A stretch of 64,000 nt of DNA from Streptococcus didelphis DSM 15616 (GTDB taxonomy: Bacteria > Bacillota > Bacilli > Lactobacillales > Streptococcaceae), in NCBI RefSeq assembly GCF_000380005.1, contig NZ_KB904198.1, positions 1 to 64,000 of the forward strand, read 5' to 3'. Both the position numbers and the translations under genes were made by a program. Positions 18,090 to 26,447 of the stretch are shown here, one piece after another. How positions within the stretch are numbered: the stretch's first letter is position 1; each line of letters starts with the position of its first letter. The notes under the pieces were generated by a model. That model did no database searches. It had not been told where the DNA came from and worked only from the letters and a program-made list of their open reading frames with translations.

Positions 18090-18154
18090 CTTTTAAAAGC
18101 CTCAATATAAAGACATCAAGCTAAGGTAAGACTGATGTAACTTACCACCCACCA

Positions 18155-18190
18155 AAAAAACAAGTAGTGCTTGGCTACTTGTTTTTGTTT
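18155..18190 (-). terminator. Terminator after the transglutaminase-like gene
   Basis: AAACAAGTAG and CTACTTGTTT (18158-18167, 18175-18184) form a stem directly downstream of the minus-strand stop codon, with T residues following on that strand. Confidence 0.85.
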
Positions 18191-18191
18191 T

Positions 18192-20162
18192 TTAGGCAAC
18201 TCTTCGTCTTGCTTGTTTGAGCCACTCATCTACGGGGCTTTTACGGTAGGTTGAGGTGTTGCTTGTGTTTCGGTTTACACCTTGTCTTCTTGCTGCTGGT
18301 GCTTGGTAGCTTTCATAGTTTACTGGCACTGGGCGAGAAGCTGTGCTTGGTGCTCGTCTTGTGTAAGGAACCGTGCTTGGTCGGCTGTAGCTAGCTGGAC
18401 GTGAATAGCCTGGATAATCCACATCAGAAATCTCATAGTCAGCTTTCCAACGGTGAGTCTTGTGCATAAAGTTATTCCCACGTAGGGTATAGGTGCGGTT
18501 CTTACTTGTTGCGTCAATGGTATCGTTCCAGGTTAGGTCGATATGGTAGAACTTACCACCCACTTTAACAATATTCCAAGCGTGCAGACTGTTGCTGCCC
18601 ATATAAGGGTCGCCAAAGCCTTGGATATAGTAAACATCTAGACCTGCCTGATGTCCCATGTCCTTAAACATCTGAGCATAGGCCTGACAGACAGCCTCAC
18701 TATCCTTCAAGAAGGCATAAGGGGTCTGAACGGAAATACCTTGCTTAGTATAACCACCAACACCTGCTGTACGGGCATAGTGATAGTTGGTCATGATATA
18801 ATCTTGAATCTTTTCAACTTTTTCAAGGTCTGTATCCGTTGAATAGATATTTTCACGTGTCCACTTTTGAATATGCTGTAAATATTCTGTATACTGGTCA
18901 CCTGTCATGTAATATTTAGGAGTCAAGGTAACTGTTACTTCATCTTCTCCTTTAAACCCTTGCATACTCCACGAGAAAGCTTGAGAGACGCCACGGGCGT
19001 TAGGGGTTTCTGTCACATTGAGGTTGATAAAGCGGGTGATACCAGCTGAAATATCCTCACCCATTTCTGAGAGCTTAACCGTAAAGAGGATCTGCTTAGC
19101 TCTGAGACGATAAGCCTCATCTGTACGCTTTAATAGCTCCTCTTTATCACTAATACCCGTCAGATTAACGGAATCTTCATAATAACCAGTGAGGTTTGTA
19201 AACTTGTAGTTCTTACTCTCAGAGTTATAGCCACTGTTTTTAAACTCCTCTAAAGTTGGGCCTTGGCGGCTTGATCTTGGTTGAGGCAGGTGGCGTTTAA
19301 CCCTTTTTGCCTCCTCACGTCTGCGAAGATCTTCCTGAACGATTTCCAGGTTTTTCCTAATATTTTGCTCAGAGTCTACCAATATCTGAACATTGTTATT
19401 GTTGGTGTAGGCGTTTTGGTTAAGGTGTTTTACCAAGTCCGAGTTTAAGCGCTGAATACCATCTGTTAAGCTTTCTAGAGTAGTGTTAATCCATCTATAA
19501 TCTCTTGAATAGCTGTTTTGGAGCTGGCTTTTACGCTCCTTATCTAGCCTATCTAAGTCCTGAAAAGTGTAATAATGTTTAACTTTAAAGTCTTCTGGTA
19601 TATCAATCTTACTGAGGTTTTCCTGATAGGTAGAAAACTGTTCTTTAAGCTTAGCAGAATTTCCATGATAATCTTCTGTATACTGACTTGTAGCTTGGTT
19701 AACTTGCTCTCCTAAGTCAGCAGCCTCTGATTTAAGCTTTTCTAACTGTTGACTTGACTCTGGGGTCAGTTGGCGTTCCTCATTGATGGTTTTGAGGCGT
19801 TTGTACTCTGTGATGAGGGCTTTGCGGTTAGCTTCTAGTTGCTGATAACGTGCAAGCTCTTGGCTATTATAATTTTCTCTATAAGGAGAGCTACTATAAT
19901 AATCCCTATTAGAACTTCTATAGCTATCTTCATATGAAGGGGTTTCTCTATAGTTTCTTCTACTATAAGTATAAGCTGAGTCATCGTTACTATAGCTATC
20001 TTGAGGGGTTGTGGGAGTGTTGCGTAGGCCATAATAGCTCGTGTAGTTAGTGGTATCAGAGGTATTGTAATCGTAATCGGCCTTGATGTCCCTTACTGAG
20101 AGGGTGAAAATAGCCGTGGCTAGGGCTAGGAGGCCTGCCTTTATCCTAAAATTTTTCTTCAT
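18192..20162 (-). CDS. Secreted transglutaminase-like protein with coiled-coil region
   Basis: This 656-residue exported protein has a signal peptide (cleavage near residue 28), a Tyr/Ser/Arg-rich segment (30-100), a charged helical, probably coiled-coil region (100-290) and a C-terminal transglutaminase-core domain. The catalytic triad is visible as Cys492 (EAVCQAYAQMF), His527 (SLHAWNIV) and Asp542 (YHIDLTWND). The tail is rich in Arg, Ser, Pro and Tyr and has no LPXTG, so the protein is released or held non-covalently. It is encoded just downstream of the M-like gene, but a terminator lies between them. It may be a cysteine protease or crosslinking enzyme acting on host proteins; the substrate is unknown. 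Confidence 0.8.
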   Translation of the reverse strand: MKKNFRIKAGLLALATAIFTLSVRDIKADYDYNTSDTTNYTSYYGLRNTPTTPQDSYSNDDSAYTYSRRNYRETPSYEDSYRSSNRDYYSSSPYRENYNSQELARYQQLEANRKALITEYKRLKTINEERQLTPESSQQLEKLKSEAADLGEQVNQATSQYTEDYHGNSAKLKEQFSTYQENLSKIDIPEDFKVKHYYTFQDLDRLDKERKSQLQNSYSRDYRWINTTLESLTDGIQRLNSDLVKHLNQNAYTNNNNVQILVDSEQNIRKNLEIVQEDLRRREEAKRVKRHLPQPRSSRQGPTLEEFKNSGYNSESKNYKFTNLTGYYEDSVNLTGISDKEELLKRTDEAYRLRAKQILFTVKLSEMGEDISAGITRFINLNVTETPNARGVSQAFSWSMQGFKGEDEVTVTLTPKYYMTGDQYTEYLQHIQKWTRENIYSTDTDLEKVEKIQDYIMTNYHYARTAGVGGYTKQGISVQTPYAFLKDSEAVCQAYAQMFKDMGHQAGLDVYYIQGFGDPYMGSNSLHAWNIVKVGGKFYHIDLTWNDTIDATSKNRTYTLRGNNFMHKTHRWKADYEISDVDYPGYSRPASYSRPSTVPYTRRAPSTASRPVPVNYESYQAPAARRQGVNRNTSNTSTYRKSPVDEWLKQARRRVA

Positions 20163-20223
20163 CTCTCTTGTCCTTAATGGTCTAATCTCTCCTTTTATCC
20201 CTGGCTTAATAGCCCCCAGGTAA

Positions 20224-20258
20224 AAATACCTAGCCTGGGAGGACTAGGTATTTTTTTG
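20224..20258 (-). terminator. Terminator after the M-like gene
   Basis: AAATACCTAG and CTAGGTATTT pair around a 10-base loop, flanked by A and T runs. It separates the M-like gene from the transglutaminase-like gene. Confidence 0.88.
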
Positions 20259-20286
20259 TCTTAAAGGGGTAGGATAAAATGTAAGA

Positions 20287-21585
20287 TTAGTTTTCTTTAC
20301 GTTTACGTCCTGCTACTAGGGCACCTGCGCCTACCAATACTGTCATAGCTGCTGCTGTGAAGAATGGGTTAGCTGCTGAATCACCAGTTGATGGTAATTC
20401 TTGCTTGTTAGGGTTAGCCTGACCATTGTGGTTAGCATCCTTGTTCATGTTAGCGTTAGGAGCAGTTGATCCGTTGTTATTACCTTTTGAACCACTGTTT
20501 AAGTTTTTCATTGCAGCTTCAAGATCTGCTTTCAGACGGCTGATTTCTTCTTGAAGTTTAGCTTTGTCCTTATCAGAAAGTTCTTTTTGGTTAGCCAAGT
20601 CTTTTTCAAGTTTAGCAATCATCTCATCTTTAGCCTTAATAAGGGCTTCTAGTTCTGCTTTTGCTTTGGCATGCTCTTCTTCCATCTTAGCGATAGTTGT
20701 CTTAAGCTCTTCAATCTCTTTATTAGCAACAGCAAGTTTTCCTTCAAGATCAGCATTTTGAGCCTCTAAGTCTGCAACTTCTGCATCAAGTGTTGCTTTT
20801 TCTTCTGTTAGTGTTGCGACTTGATCCTTGAGTTCTTTCACTTGTGCTTCAAAACCAGCAAGCTCTACATTTGCTTCTTTAAGGTCTTTTTTAAGGCCAT
20901 TAATTTCTTGATCTTTTTCCTTGATTGTTTCATTTGCTGCTTCAGCTTCATCATGGACTTCTTTAACCATATGCTCAGTCATTTGAAGGCGTGACATTAC
21001 ATCTGTTAATTTTTGGCTTGCTTCTTCAAGTTCTTTTGTTTTTGATTCTGCTTTATAGCTAGCTTCTTTAAGCTGTTCTTCAACTTTCTTATGAGCAGCT
21101 TTCGCCTCTTGAGCTAAACCTTTCATTTGCTCTAATTCAGCAGTTGTCTTCAGCATATCACCCTTCAATTTAGCTTCATTAGCAACTCTACTTTGAACTT
21201 CTTGAACTAGCAAAGAGACGAAAGTAATAGCTTCTTGTTTCCAATCACTACCTTCATATCTAAAAGAACCTACCAACTGATTAAAAGTATTTAAATCGTT
21301 ATATGGATACCCTAGACGTCCTTGATCTAAACCTAACAATAATTCTTGGAGTTCTTGTGTTGATAGCTCTTTTAATAACGTTTTAAGCTTCTTTAATATT
21401 TCTTCATCACCATTTCTTCCATTGTATGTATTGATATTTCTTTCTGCTACAATTTCAACTAATTTTTCTGACATCTCATTAGCGTTTACTACTCCTCCAA
21501 ATGCTGAGAAGGCTGTTCCTGCAAGTACTGCAGCTGTGACTGCTTTTCTGAGGGCGTGTTTACGGGCTTTAATTTTTTTAGCCAT
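20287..21585 (-). CDS. M-like LPXTG surface protein
   Basis: This 432-residue cell-wall-anchored fibrillar protein has a signal peptide 1-35 (ending VVNA) and a non-repetitive N-terminal part (36-130). A long coiled coil follows (about 130-375) with heptads rich in Glu, Lys and Leu and EEISRLKADLEAAMKNL near its end. Next come a Gly/Asn/Pro-rich wall-spanning stretch, LPSTG (397-401), a membrane helix and an RKRKEN tail. Order and anchor resemble streptococcal M and SimA-type proteins that bind fibrinogen and resist phagocytosis. It is divergent from a Mga-type regulator, its probable activator. The ligand cannot be read from sequence. An AAGGAGA site lies 12 bp before the start. Confidence 0.88.
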   Translation of the reverse strand: MAKKIKARKHALRKAVTAAVLAGTAFSAFGGVVNANEMSEKLVEIVAERNINTYNGRNGDEEILKKLKTLLKELSTQELQELLLGLDQGRLGYPYNDLNTFNQLVGSFRYEGSDWKQEAITFVSLLVQEVQSRVANEAKLKGDMLKTTAELEQMKGLAQEAKAAHKKVEEQLKEASYKAESKTKELEEASQKLTDVMSRLQMTEHMVKEVHDEAEAANETIKEKDQEINGLKKDLKEANVELAGFEAQVKELKDQVATLTEEKATLDAEVADLEAQNADLEGKLAVANKEIEELKTTIAKMEEEHAKAKAELEALIKAKDEMIAKLEKDLANQKELSDKDKAKLQEEISRLKADLEAAMKNLNSGSKGNNNGSTAPNANMNKDANHNGQANPNKQELPSTGDSAANPFFTAAAMTVLVGAGALVAGRKRKEN

Positions 21586-22032
21586 TTTCTAATGTCTCCT
21601 TAAGTTTCCTCTATTTATAGTAAATTAGCTTTATTCGGCTTGTTTTCGCCCCTAAAGCAGGAGGATACAGAGCAAATCTAAAGCTTTGAATTAATTATAT
21701 ATGAGTAATTGCTTAGAATAAAGACCATATTTTAAATATTTTATATAATAAATGACTCATTAATTTACAATTAATATTGTTTTTTATCTAATTTATTTTT
21801 CTTCCTATTATATGGGTTCTATATTTGTATCTATGAAAAAGTTACTAACTTCATTTGAAGAATGGCATGAGATGGGAGGAGAAGCTCCCTTACTTGACAT
21901 TGCTATAAGTTTAGACTATTTTTAATGAGGAGGTTTATCAACTTATTTGTAATATAGTAAATAAGTTGAATACCAGTTCTGAAAGTCTCAGGTACCGCTA
22001 CTGGGTCTTTCATATAAAGGAGAGAGACGGAC
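21586..22032. promoter_or_regulatory. Divergent intergenic region between the M-like gene and mga
   Basis: This 447-bp AT-rich stretch contains both promoters. A TATAAA-type -10 lies near 21612 for the M-like gene. Near the mga side there are an AAGGAG site and a hairpin (21981-22011). A 30-codon open frame at 21833-21925 has no ribosome binding site and may be a gene remnant. No exact Mga-binding consensus could be assigned, but regulator binding here is expected. Confidence 0.5.
21981..22011 (+). promoter_or_regulatory. Hairpin in the mga leader
   Basis: GAAAGTCTCAG pairs with CTGGGTCTTTC (one mismatch, one G-T pair) around a nine-base loop. It ends just upstream of the mga ribosome binding site and has no T run, so it is more likely a leader structure affecting translation or stability than a terminator. 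Confidence 0.5.
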
Positions 22033-23529
22033 ATGCCATTTAGTAAGGCACTTTTTACCAACCAACAAGCTCGTGAGCTACATTTGGTGGACCTTTTAAA
22101 AGAGCAGAAGTTTTGTGATTACAAATCGATTTGTAATCAACTAGACTGCTCATTTTTAACCCTGCAATCAGAAATTTCTAATCTTGAAAACTTTACTGAA
22201 GTTAAGGATGTTACCTATGTGTCATCACATTTAGATATTTCTTATCATGATCCCTATGGACCAAAGAAGTTTTATCAGAGCATCCTTTTGGAAGCTCCCT
22301 CATTAAAATTATTAGAGCTACTTCTTTTTTCAGCTTATGATTCCATGGAGGAACTAGCCGAAGAACTCTTCATTAGTCTATCAACATTAAAGCGACTCTT
22401 AAAAAAAACAGGCCAATATCTTAAAGAACACTTTAATCTTTTTATTGATCTACGCACTCTAGATTTTAAAGGGGATGAGAAAAATATTCGCCTGCTATTT
22501 CTAAAATACTTCTCAGAAGCCTACGACTATCATCATTGGCCTTTTGAGGGTTATTTAGATGAGGAGTGGGTTAATAATCTTATTAATACCATCACTTTAA
22601 AAGGTAACGTTGAAATTGATTTTTCCTTATTTAGTCACCTCAAATTACTAGTAGGAATTAATCTGCTGCGCTATTCTAAAGGAAATAAGGTTGGTACTAT
22701 CTACTCTAACAGTAAGAAGCTAGCAAAGCTCTTAAGTAGAGATAAAGAAGGTCAGAGGTTAAATCAAGAATTTGAAAATCATTATTCTTTAAGTTTAGAT
22801 AGTCTAACTCTGTCTGAACTCTTTTCAAACTATTTGAAAGAGGGATTGATTTTTAGGCAAAATCACCAATATGAGCTCTTACTATTAAGAGCAAAAACTA
22901 GGAAGCTAACCCTTAGACACTGGGAGAGGAATTTTCGTCAACTAGAAAGTAAGACTAATATCCCACTTACTAAGAAGCCAGATGTTGCTTGTAAGCTTCA
23001 TAATGCAATTATCTTACAGGAAGAAGACTACCATCTTAACTTCTTAGTCTATGATTACCGTCAGGACTTTTTAGGCTATTTTAAAAAGGATTTTCCCCTC
23101 TTTTACAAGGATGTAACTGAAACCATCCAAGACCTACTCCCGAGGGATGTAGAACAGTCTGACCGGCTTATTGAAAATCTGACTTATATTCTCTTAATTA
23201 CCTGGGATAATCTCTTTACCCATCTAAGCACTATTATTGCTAAGCAGAGAGTCTTGGTAGTGGAAAAAGGTTCTTGTAATGTAGGGCAGTTTCTAGAAGC
23301 CTTTGCTAGTAAGTTCTATGATATTACAGTCTTTAAAGAAGCTGATCTTAAGGCTGTGGATATAGCTCAAAACTTCGATATTGTACTTACAGACACAACC
23401 TTAGAAGTGGTTGATGGGGTAGCTATCTACTTCTTTGATCATCTCGTTCCCACCTTGGCACTGAATCGTCTGCACCAACATCTAAAGGAAAGTTTGCAAA
23501 AACAAATCATTGAAAATGCCTCAGTTTAA
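22033..23529 (+). CDS. mga: Mga-family virulence regulator
   Basis: This 498-residue transcription activator begins SKALFTNQQARELHLVDLL, like the Mga start. It has two helix-turn-helix regions: about residues 20-60 (CNQLDCSFLTLQSEIS) and 95-130 (EELAEELFISLSTLKRLLK). PRD-like middle domains follow, including HHWPFEGYLDEEW and FLGYFKKDFPLFYKDV, and then a C-terminal EIIB-like domain (about 410-490). Mga proteins activate M-like and other virulence genes and may be tuned by PTS phosphorylation of PRD histidines. It is divergent from the M-like gene and followed by hslO, the position of rofA in S. pyogenes, yet its sequence is closer to Mga than to RofA. An AAGGAGAG site precedes the ATG. Confidence 0.88.
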   Translation: MPFSKALFTNQQARELHLVDLLKEQKFCDYKSICNQLDCSFLTLQSEISNLENFTEVKDVTYVSSHLDISYHDPYGPKKFYQSILLEAPSLKLLELLLFSAYDSMEELAEELFISLSTLKRLLKKTGQYLKEHFNLFIDLRTLDFKGDEKNIRLLFLKYFSEAYDYHHWPFEGYLDEEWVNNLINTITLKGNVEIDFSLFSHLKLLVGINLLRYSKGNKVGTIYSNSKKLAKLLSRDKEGQRLNQEFENHYSLSLDSLTLSELFSNYLKEGLIFRQNHQYELLLLRAKTRKLTLRHWERNFRQLESKTNIPLTKKPDVACKLHNAIILQEEDYHLNFLVYDYRQDFLGYFKKDFPLFYKDVTETIQDLLPRDVEQSDRLIENLTYILLITWDNLFTHLSTIIAKQRVLVVEKGSCNVGQFLEAFASKFYDITVFKEADLKAVDIAQNFDIVLTDTTLEVVDGVAIYFFDHLVPTLALNRLHQHLKESLQKQIIENASV

Positions 23530-23561
23530 GGGTGATTATAGGAGTCAGAAACTGGTCTTTG

Positions 23562-23570
23562 TGCTATAAT
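23562..23570 (+). promoter_or_regulatory. Extended -10 promoter, probable leaderless start of hslO
   Basis: TGCTATAAT ends eight bases before the hslO ATG at 23578, and no ribosome binding site lies between. Transcription should begin at or next to the start codon, giving a leaderless mRNA. Confidence 0.5.
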
Positions 23571-23577
23571 ATGAGTT

Positions 23578-24450
23578 ATGGATAAAATTATTAAATCACT
23601 ATCAGTATCTGGTTCTTTTCGTGCCTTTATCCTTGATAGTACAGAAACAGTTAAGAAAGCTCAAGCCTTACACGGGACCTTATCGTCGTCTACAGTTGCT
23701 CTTGGTCGGACCCTGATTGCCAACCAGATTTTGGCAGGCAATCAAAAGGGTGATAGCAAGATTACCGTCAAGGTGATTGGGGACTCCTCCTTTGGTCACA
23801 TTATTTCTGTGGCCGATACCAAGGGACATGTCAAGGGCTACATCCAAAATAGAGGGGTAGATATCAAAAAAACAGCAAGCGGCGAAGTCTTGGTAGGTCC
23901 TTTTATGGGCAATGGCCACTTTGTTACGATCACTGACTATGGCACAGGCAAGCCCTATACGTCTACCACTCCCCTTATTTCAGGAGAGATTGGCGAAGAC
24001 TTTGCCTACTACCTAACTGAGTCGGAACAGATCCCTTCAGCTGTGGGCCTCAATGTCCTTCTAGATGAGAATGATAAGGTCAAGGTGGCTGGTGGTTTTA
24101 TGGTCCAGGCCCTACCTGGAGCTTCAGAGGAAGAAATTGCCCGCTATGAGGAACGTCTACAAGCTATGCCTGCTATTTCAAGCTTGCTAGCTAGTGACAA
24201 CCCTAGTCAGGCCCTTTTAGATGCCATCTATGGAGATGAAGCTTATAAATGTCTTTCTGAGGACAGCCTAAGCTTTAGCTGTGACTGCTCTAAGGAACGT
24301 TTCAGATCAGCCCTAGTAAGCCTACCTGTAAGTGACCTAGAAGACATGATAACAGAAGATCAGGGAGCAGAGATTGTCTGTCAGTTTTGTCAGATAGCCT
24401 ACCAGTTCTCAGTAGAAGATTTGGAGGAGATTATCAATGACAAAGCTTAA
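23578..24450 (+). CDS. hslO: Hsp33 redox-regulated chaperonin
   Basis: This 290-residue cytoplasmic chaperone is activated by oxidation. The N-terminal substrate-binding domain includes [12 protein letters not shown] and [19 protein letters not shown]. The C-terminal zinc switch has the four cysteines as CDC in [11 protein letters not shown] and CQFC in EIVCQFCQ, all present. Length matches the family. The start is unusual in lacking a ribosome binding site and lying right behind a -10 element. It overlaps dusB by 14 bp, so hslO, dusB and probably the kinase gene form an operon. Confidence 0.95.
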   Translation: MDKIIKSLSVSGSFRAFILDSTETVKKAQALHGTLSSSTVALGRTLIANQILAGNQKGDSKITVKVIGDSSFGHIISVADTKGHVKGYIQNRGVDIKKTASGEVLVGPFMGNGHFVTITDYGTGKPYTSTTPLISGEIGEDFAYYLTESEQIPSAVGLNVLLDENDKVKVAGGFMVQALPGASEEEIARYEERLQAMPAISSLLASDNPSQALLDAIYGDEAYKCLSEDSLSFSCDCSKERFRSALVSLPVSDLEDMITEDQGAEIVCQFCQIAYQFSVEDLEEIINDKA

Positions 24451-25414
24451 TTCATCTTTTATGATTGGAAGTGTTGAGATTCCCCACCGGACGGTGCTTG
24501 CTCCCATGGCTGGAGTTACCAACTCGGCCTTTCGGACCATTGCCAAGGAATTTGGGGCTGGCTTGGTTGTGATGGAGATGATTTCTGAAAAGGGACTCCT
24601 TTACAACAACGAGAAAACCCTGCACATGCTCCATATTGACGAGACAGAACATCCTATGTCTATCCAGCTTTTTGGGGGAGATGCCGAAGGCTTGAAACGA
24701 GCTGCCGACTTCATCCAGACCCATACCAAGGCCGATATTGTTGATATTAACATGGGGTGCCCGGTAAATAAGGTTGTCAAAAATGAAGCCGGGGCTAAGT
24801 GGCTAAAAAATCCTGACAAAATCTATCACATCGTTTCAGAGGTGACCTCTGTTTTGGATATTCCTTTGACGGTTAAGATGCGGACTGGCTGGGCTGATAG
24901 CTCACTGGCTGTGGAAAATGCTCTGGCTGCTGAGTCTGCTGGGGTGTCTGCTCTTGCCATGCATGGGAGGACCCGTGAGCAGATGTATACGGGTACTTGT
25001 GACCACAAGGCCCTGGCTCTTGTTTCTAAGGCTATCACTAAGATTCCTTTTATTGGGAATGGGGATATCCGCAGTGTGCAAGATGCTAAGTTCATGATTG
25101 AGGAAATTGGTGTGGATGCGGTGATGATTGGTCGCGCAGCTATGAATAATCCTTATCTGTTTACCCAGATTAATCATTTCTTTGAGACGGGGCAGGAGTT
25201 GCCAGATCTTCCATTTTCCAAAAAATTGGATATTGCCGAGGATCATTTGCAACGTTTGATCACACTCAAGGGTGAAATGATTGCTGTCAGGGAATTTCGT
25301 GGTTTGGCGCCCCATTATTTGCGGGGAACTGCTGGGGCTGCTAAGGTTCGTGGAGCGGTATCTCGTGCTGAGACTTTGGCTGAGGTCAAGGCCATTTTTG
25401 CACAGGTGCGCTAG
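24437..25414 (+). CDS. dusB: tRNA-dihydrouridine synthase
   Basis: This 325-residue flavoprotein reduces uridines in the tRNA D loop. It has [12 protein letters not shown] at the FMN site, the [21 protein letters not shown] core split around its catalytic Cys (in MGCP), [26 protein letters not shown] and [14 protein letters not shown]. It overlaps hslO by 14 bp and is followed 17 bp later by a nucleoside kinase gene. In streptococci this pairing with hslO is conserved. Confidence 0.95.
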   Translation: MTKLNSSFMIGSVEIPHRTVLAPMAGVTNSAFRTIAKEFGAGLVVMEMISEKGLLYNNEKTLHMLHIDETEHPMSIQLFGGDAEGLKRAADFIQTHTKADIVDINMGCPVNKVVKNEAGAKWLKNPDKIYHIVSEVTSVLDIPLTVKMRTGWADSSLAVENALAAESAGVSALAMHGRTREQMYTGTCDHKALALVSKAITKIPFIGNGDIRSVQDAKFMIEEIGVDAVMIGRAAMNNPYLFTQINHFFETGQELPDLPFSKKLDIAEDHLQRLITLKGEMIAVREFRGLAPHYLRGTAGAAKVRGAVSRAETLAEVKAIFAQVR

Positions 25415-25431
25415 GGTTTTTAAGGAGAAAC

Positions 25432-26073
25432 ATGTTGATTGTACTAGCCGGAACGATTGGGGCAAGTAAGAGCTCGCTGGCTGCTGCCCTAGGAGAACAT
25501 TTGGGAACTGAGGTTTTTTATGAAGCTGTGGATAATAATCCTGTGCTTGATTTGTACTACCAAGATCCCAAGAAATATGCCTTTTTATTGCAAATTTTCT
25601 TTTTGAATAAACGTTTTAGATCCATTAAGGAAGCTTATCGGGCTGATAATAATGTTTTAGACCGTTCTATTTTTGAAGATGAGCTTTTCTTGACCCTTAA
25701 TTATAAGAATGGCAATGTGACCAAGGCTGAACTGGAGATTTATCAGGACTTGCTGGCTAATATGCTGGAAGAACTTGAAGGCATGCCCAAGAAAAGACCT
25801 GACCTATTGGTCTATATTGATATTTCCTTTGAGAAGATGCTAGAACGCATTGCAAAACGCGGCCGAAGCTTTGAACAAATCAAGGATAATCCCGACTTGG
25901 AGGCCTACTACCTACAGGTCCATGATGAATATCCCACTTGGTATGAGAACTATAACGCCTCACCCAAGATAAAAATTGACGGTGACTCCTTGGACTTCAT
26001 CCAAAACCCAGCTGATCTTGATGTTATCCTTGAAATGATCGACCAAAAACTCAAAGAACTGAATTTGATCTAA
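25432..26073 (+). CDS. Deoxynucleoside kinase (dGK/dCK family) with altered P-loop
   Basis: This 213-residue kinase phosphorylates deoxynucleosides for salvage. It has the lid and substrate features LDRSIFEDELFL (DRS motif), YIDISFEKMLERIAKRGR and EYPTWYENY. The phosphate-binding loop reads GTIGASKSS, whereas streptococcal and Lactobacillus members have GTIGAGKSS; the Gly just before the invariant Lys13 is Ser12 here, by a single GGT-to-AGT change. This position is nearly invariant in Walker A motifs, so activity may be reduced or lost, or the base may be a sequencing error. An AAGGAG site precedes the ATG, 17 bp after dusB. Confidence 0.88.
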   Translation: MLIVLAGTIGASKSSLAAALGEHLGTEVFYEAVDNNPVLDLYYQDPKKYAFLLQIFFLNKRFRSIKEAYRADNNVLDRSIFEDELFLTLNYKNGNVTKAELEIYQDLLANMLEELEGMPKKRPDLLVYIDISFEKMLERIAKRGRSFEQIKDNPDLEAYYLQVHDEYPTWYENYNASPKIKIDGDSLDFIQNPADLDVILEMIDQKLKELNLI

Positions 26074-26091
26074 GAAGAAGAGAACCCGACT

Positions 26092-26235
26092 AGGGGCTCT
26101 GAATAGTAAGAGGAAAAAAACCTAGATGAGTTCTGGAATCTGAGTTGAGAAAAAAGTCTCGACTAAGGACTCTGTACTGGACTATGAAAAACGGGGCTCT
26201 AAACGAGATTCTGTGTCCTGAGTTGAGAAAAACAG
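26092..26235. repeat. Imperfect tandem repeat, two units of about 70 bp
   Basis: Both units begin GACTA-GG-CTCTG, carry an A-rich stretch and a GA-TTCTG word, and end in CTGAGTTGAGAAAAA. Unit 1 spans about 26092-26158 and unit 2 about 26160-26233. Internal sequence has diverged. It resembles a degenerate intergenic repeat family rather than coding sequence. Confidence 0.55.
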
Positions 26236-26270
26236 AACTTAACTGATATTTTGACTTAACATAAAACTTT

Positions 26271-26311
26271 AACCCCTCTTTACAGGATAAAACTTGCAAA
26301 GAGGGGTTTTT
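26271..26311 (+). terminator. Terminator of the hslO-dusB-kinase operon
   Basis: AACCCCTCTTT pairs with AAAGAGGGGTT across a 16-base loop, followed by T residues. Confidence 0.85.
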
Positions 26312-26341
26312 GATGTGGGAGATTTTGACTTTATAAGCTTA

Positions 26342-26374
26342 CAAAAAAGAGGACACTTAAGGTCCTCTTTTTGT
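26342..26374 (-). terminator. Terminator of the GA-module surface protein gene
   Basis: AAAAAGAGGAC and GTCCTCTTTTT form an 11-bp stem with a 7-base loop and T runs on both strands. Confidence 0.88.
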
Positions 26375-26447
26375 CTTCTTGTAACTCTATCCTAAAAATA
26401 CTTTAGATTTTCTAAGATAATGATAGACTGTTAGCTATTTTGTTAGC

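Larger units (their letters stand above)
26074..26447. other. Gene-free 374 bp with tandem repeats and two terminators
   Basis: This stretch holds a two-unit imperfect tandem repeat (26094-26235), then a terminator for the hslO-dusB-kinase operon and a converging terminator for the GA-module gene. No credible gene is seen. Confidence 0.7.

Noticed and set aside
21833..21925. A 30-codon open frame (starting MKKLLTSFEEWHEMGGEAP) in the mga/M-like gap
   Set aside because: No ribosome binding site, no recognisable family, and it lies inside a regulatory region; at most a gene remnant.
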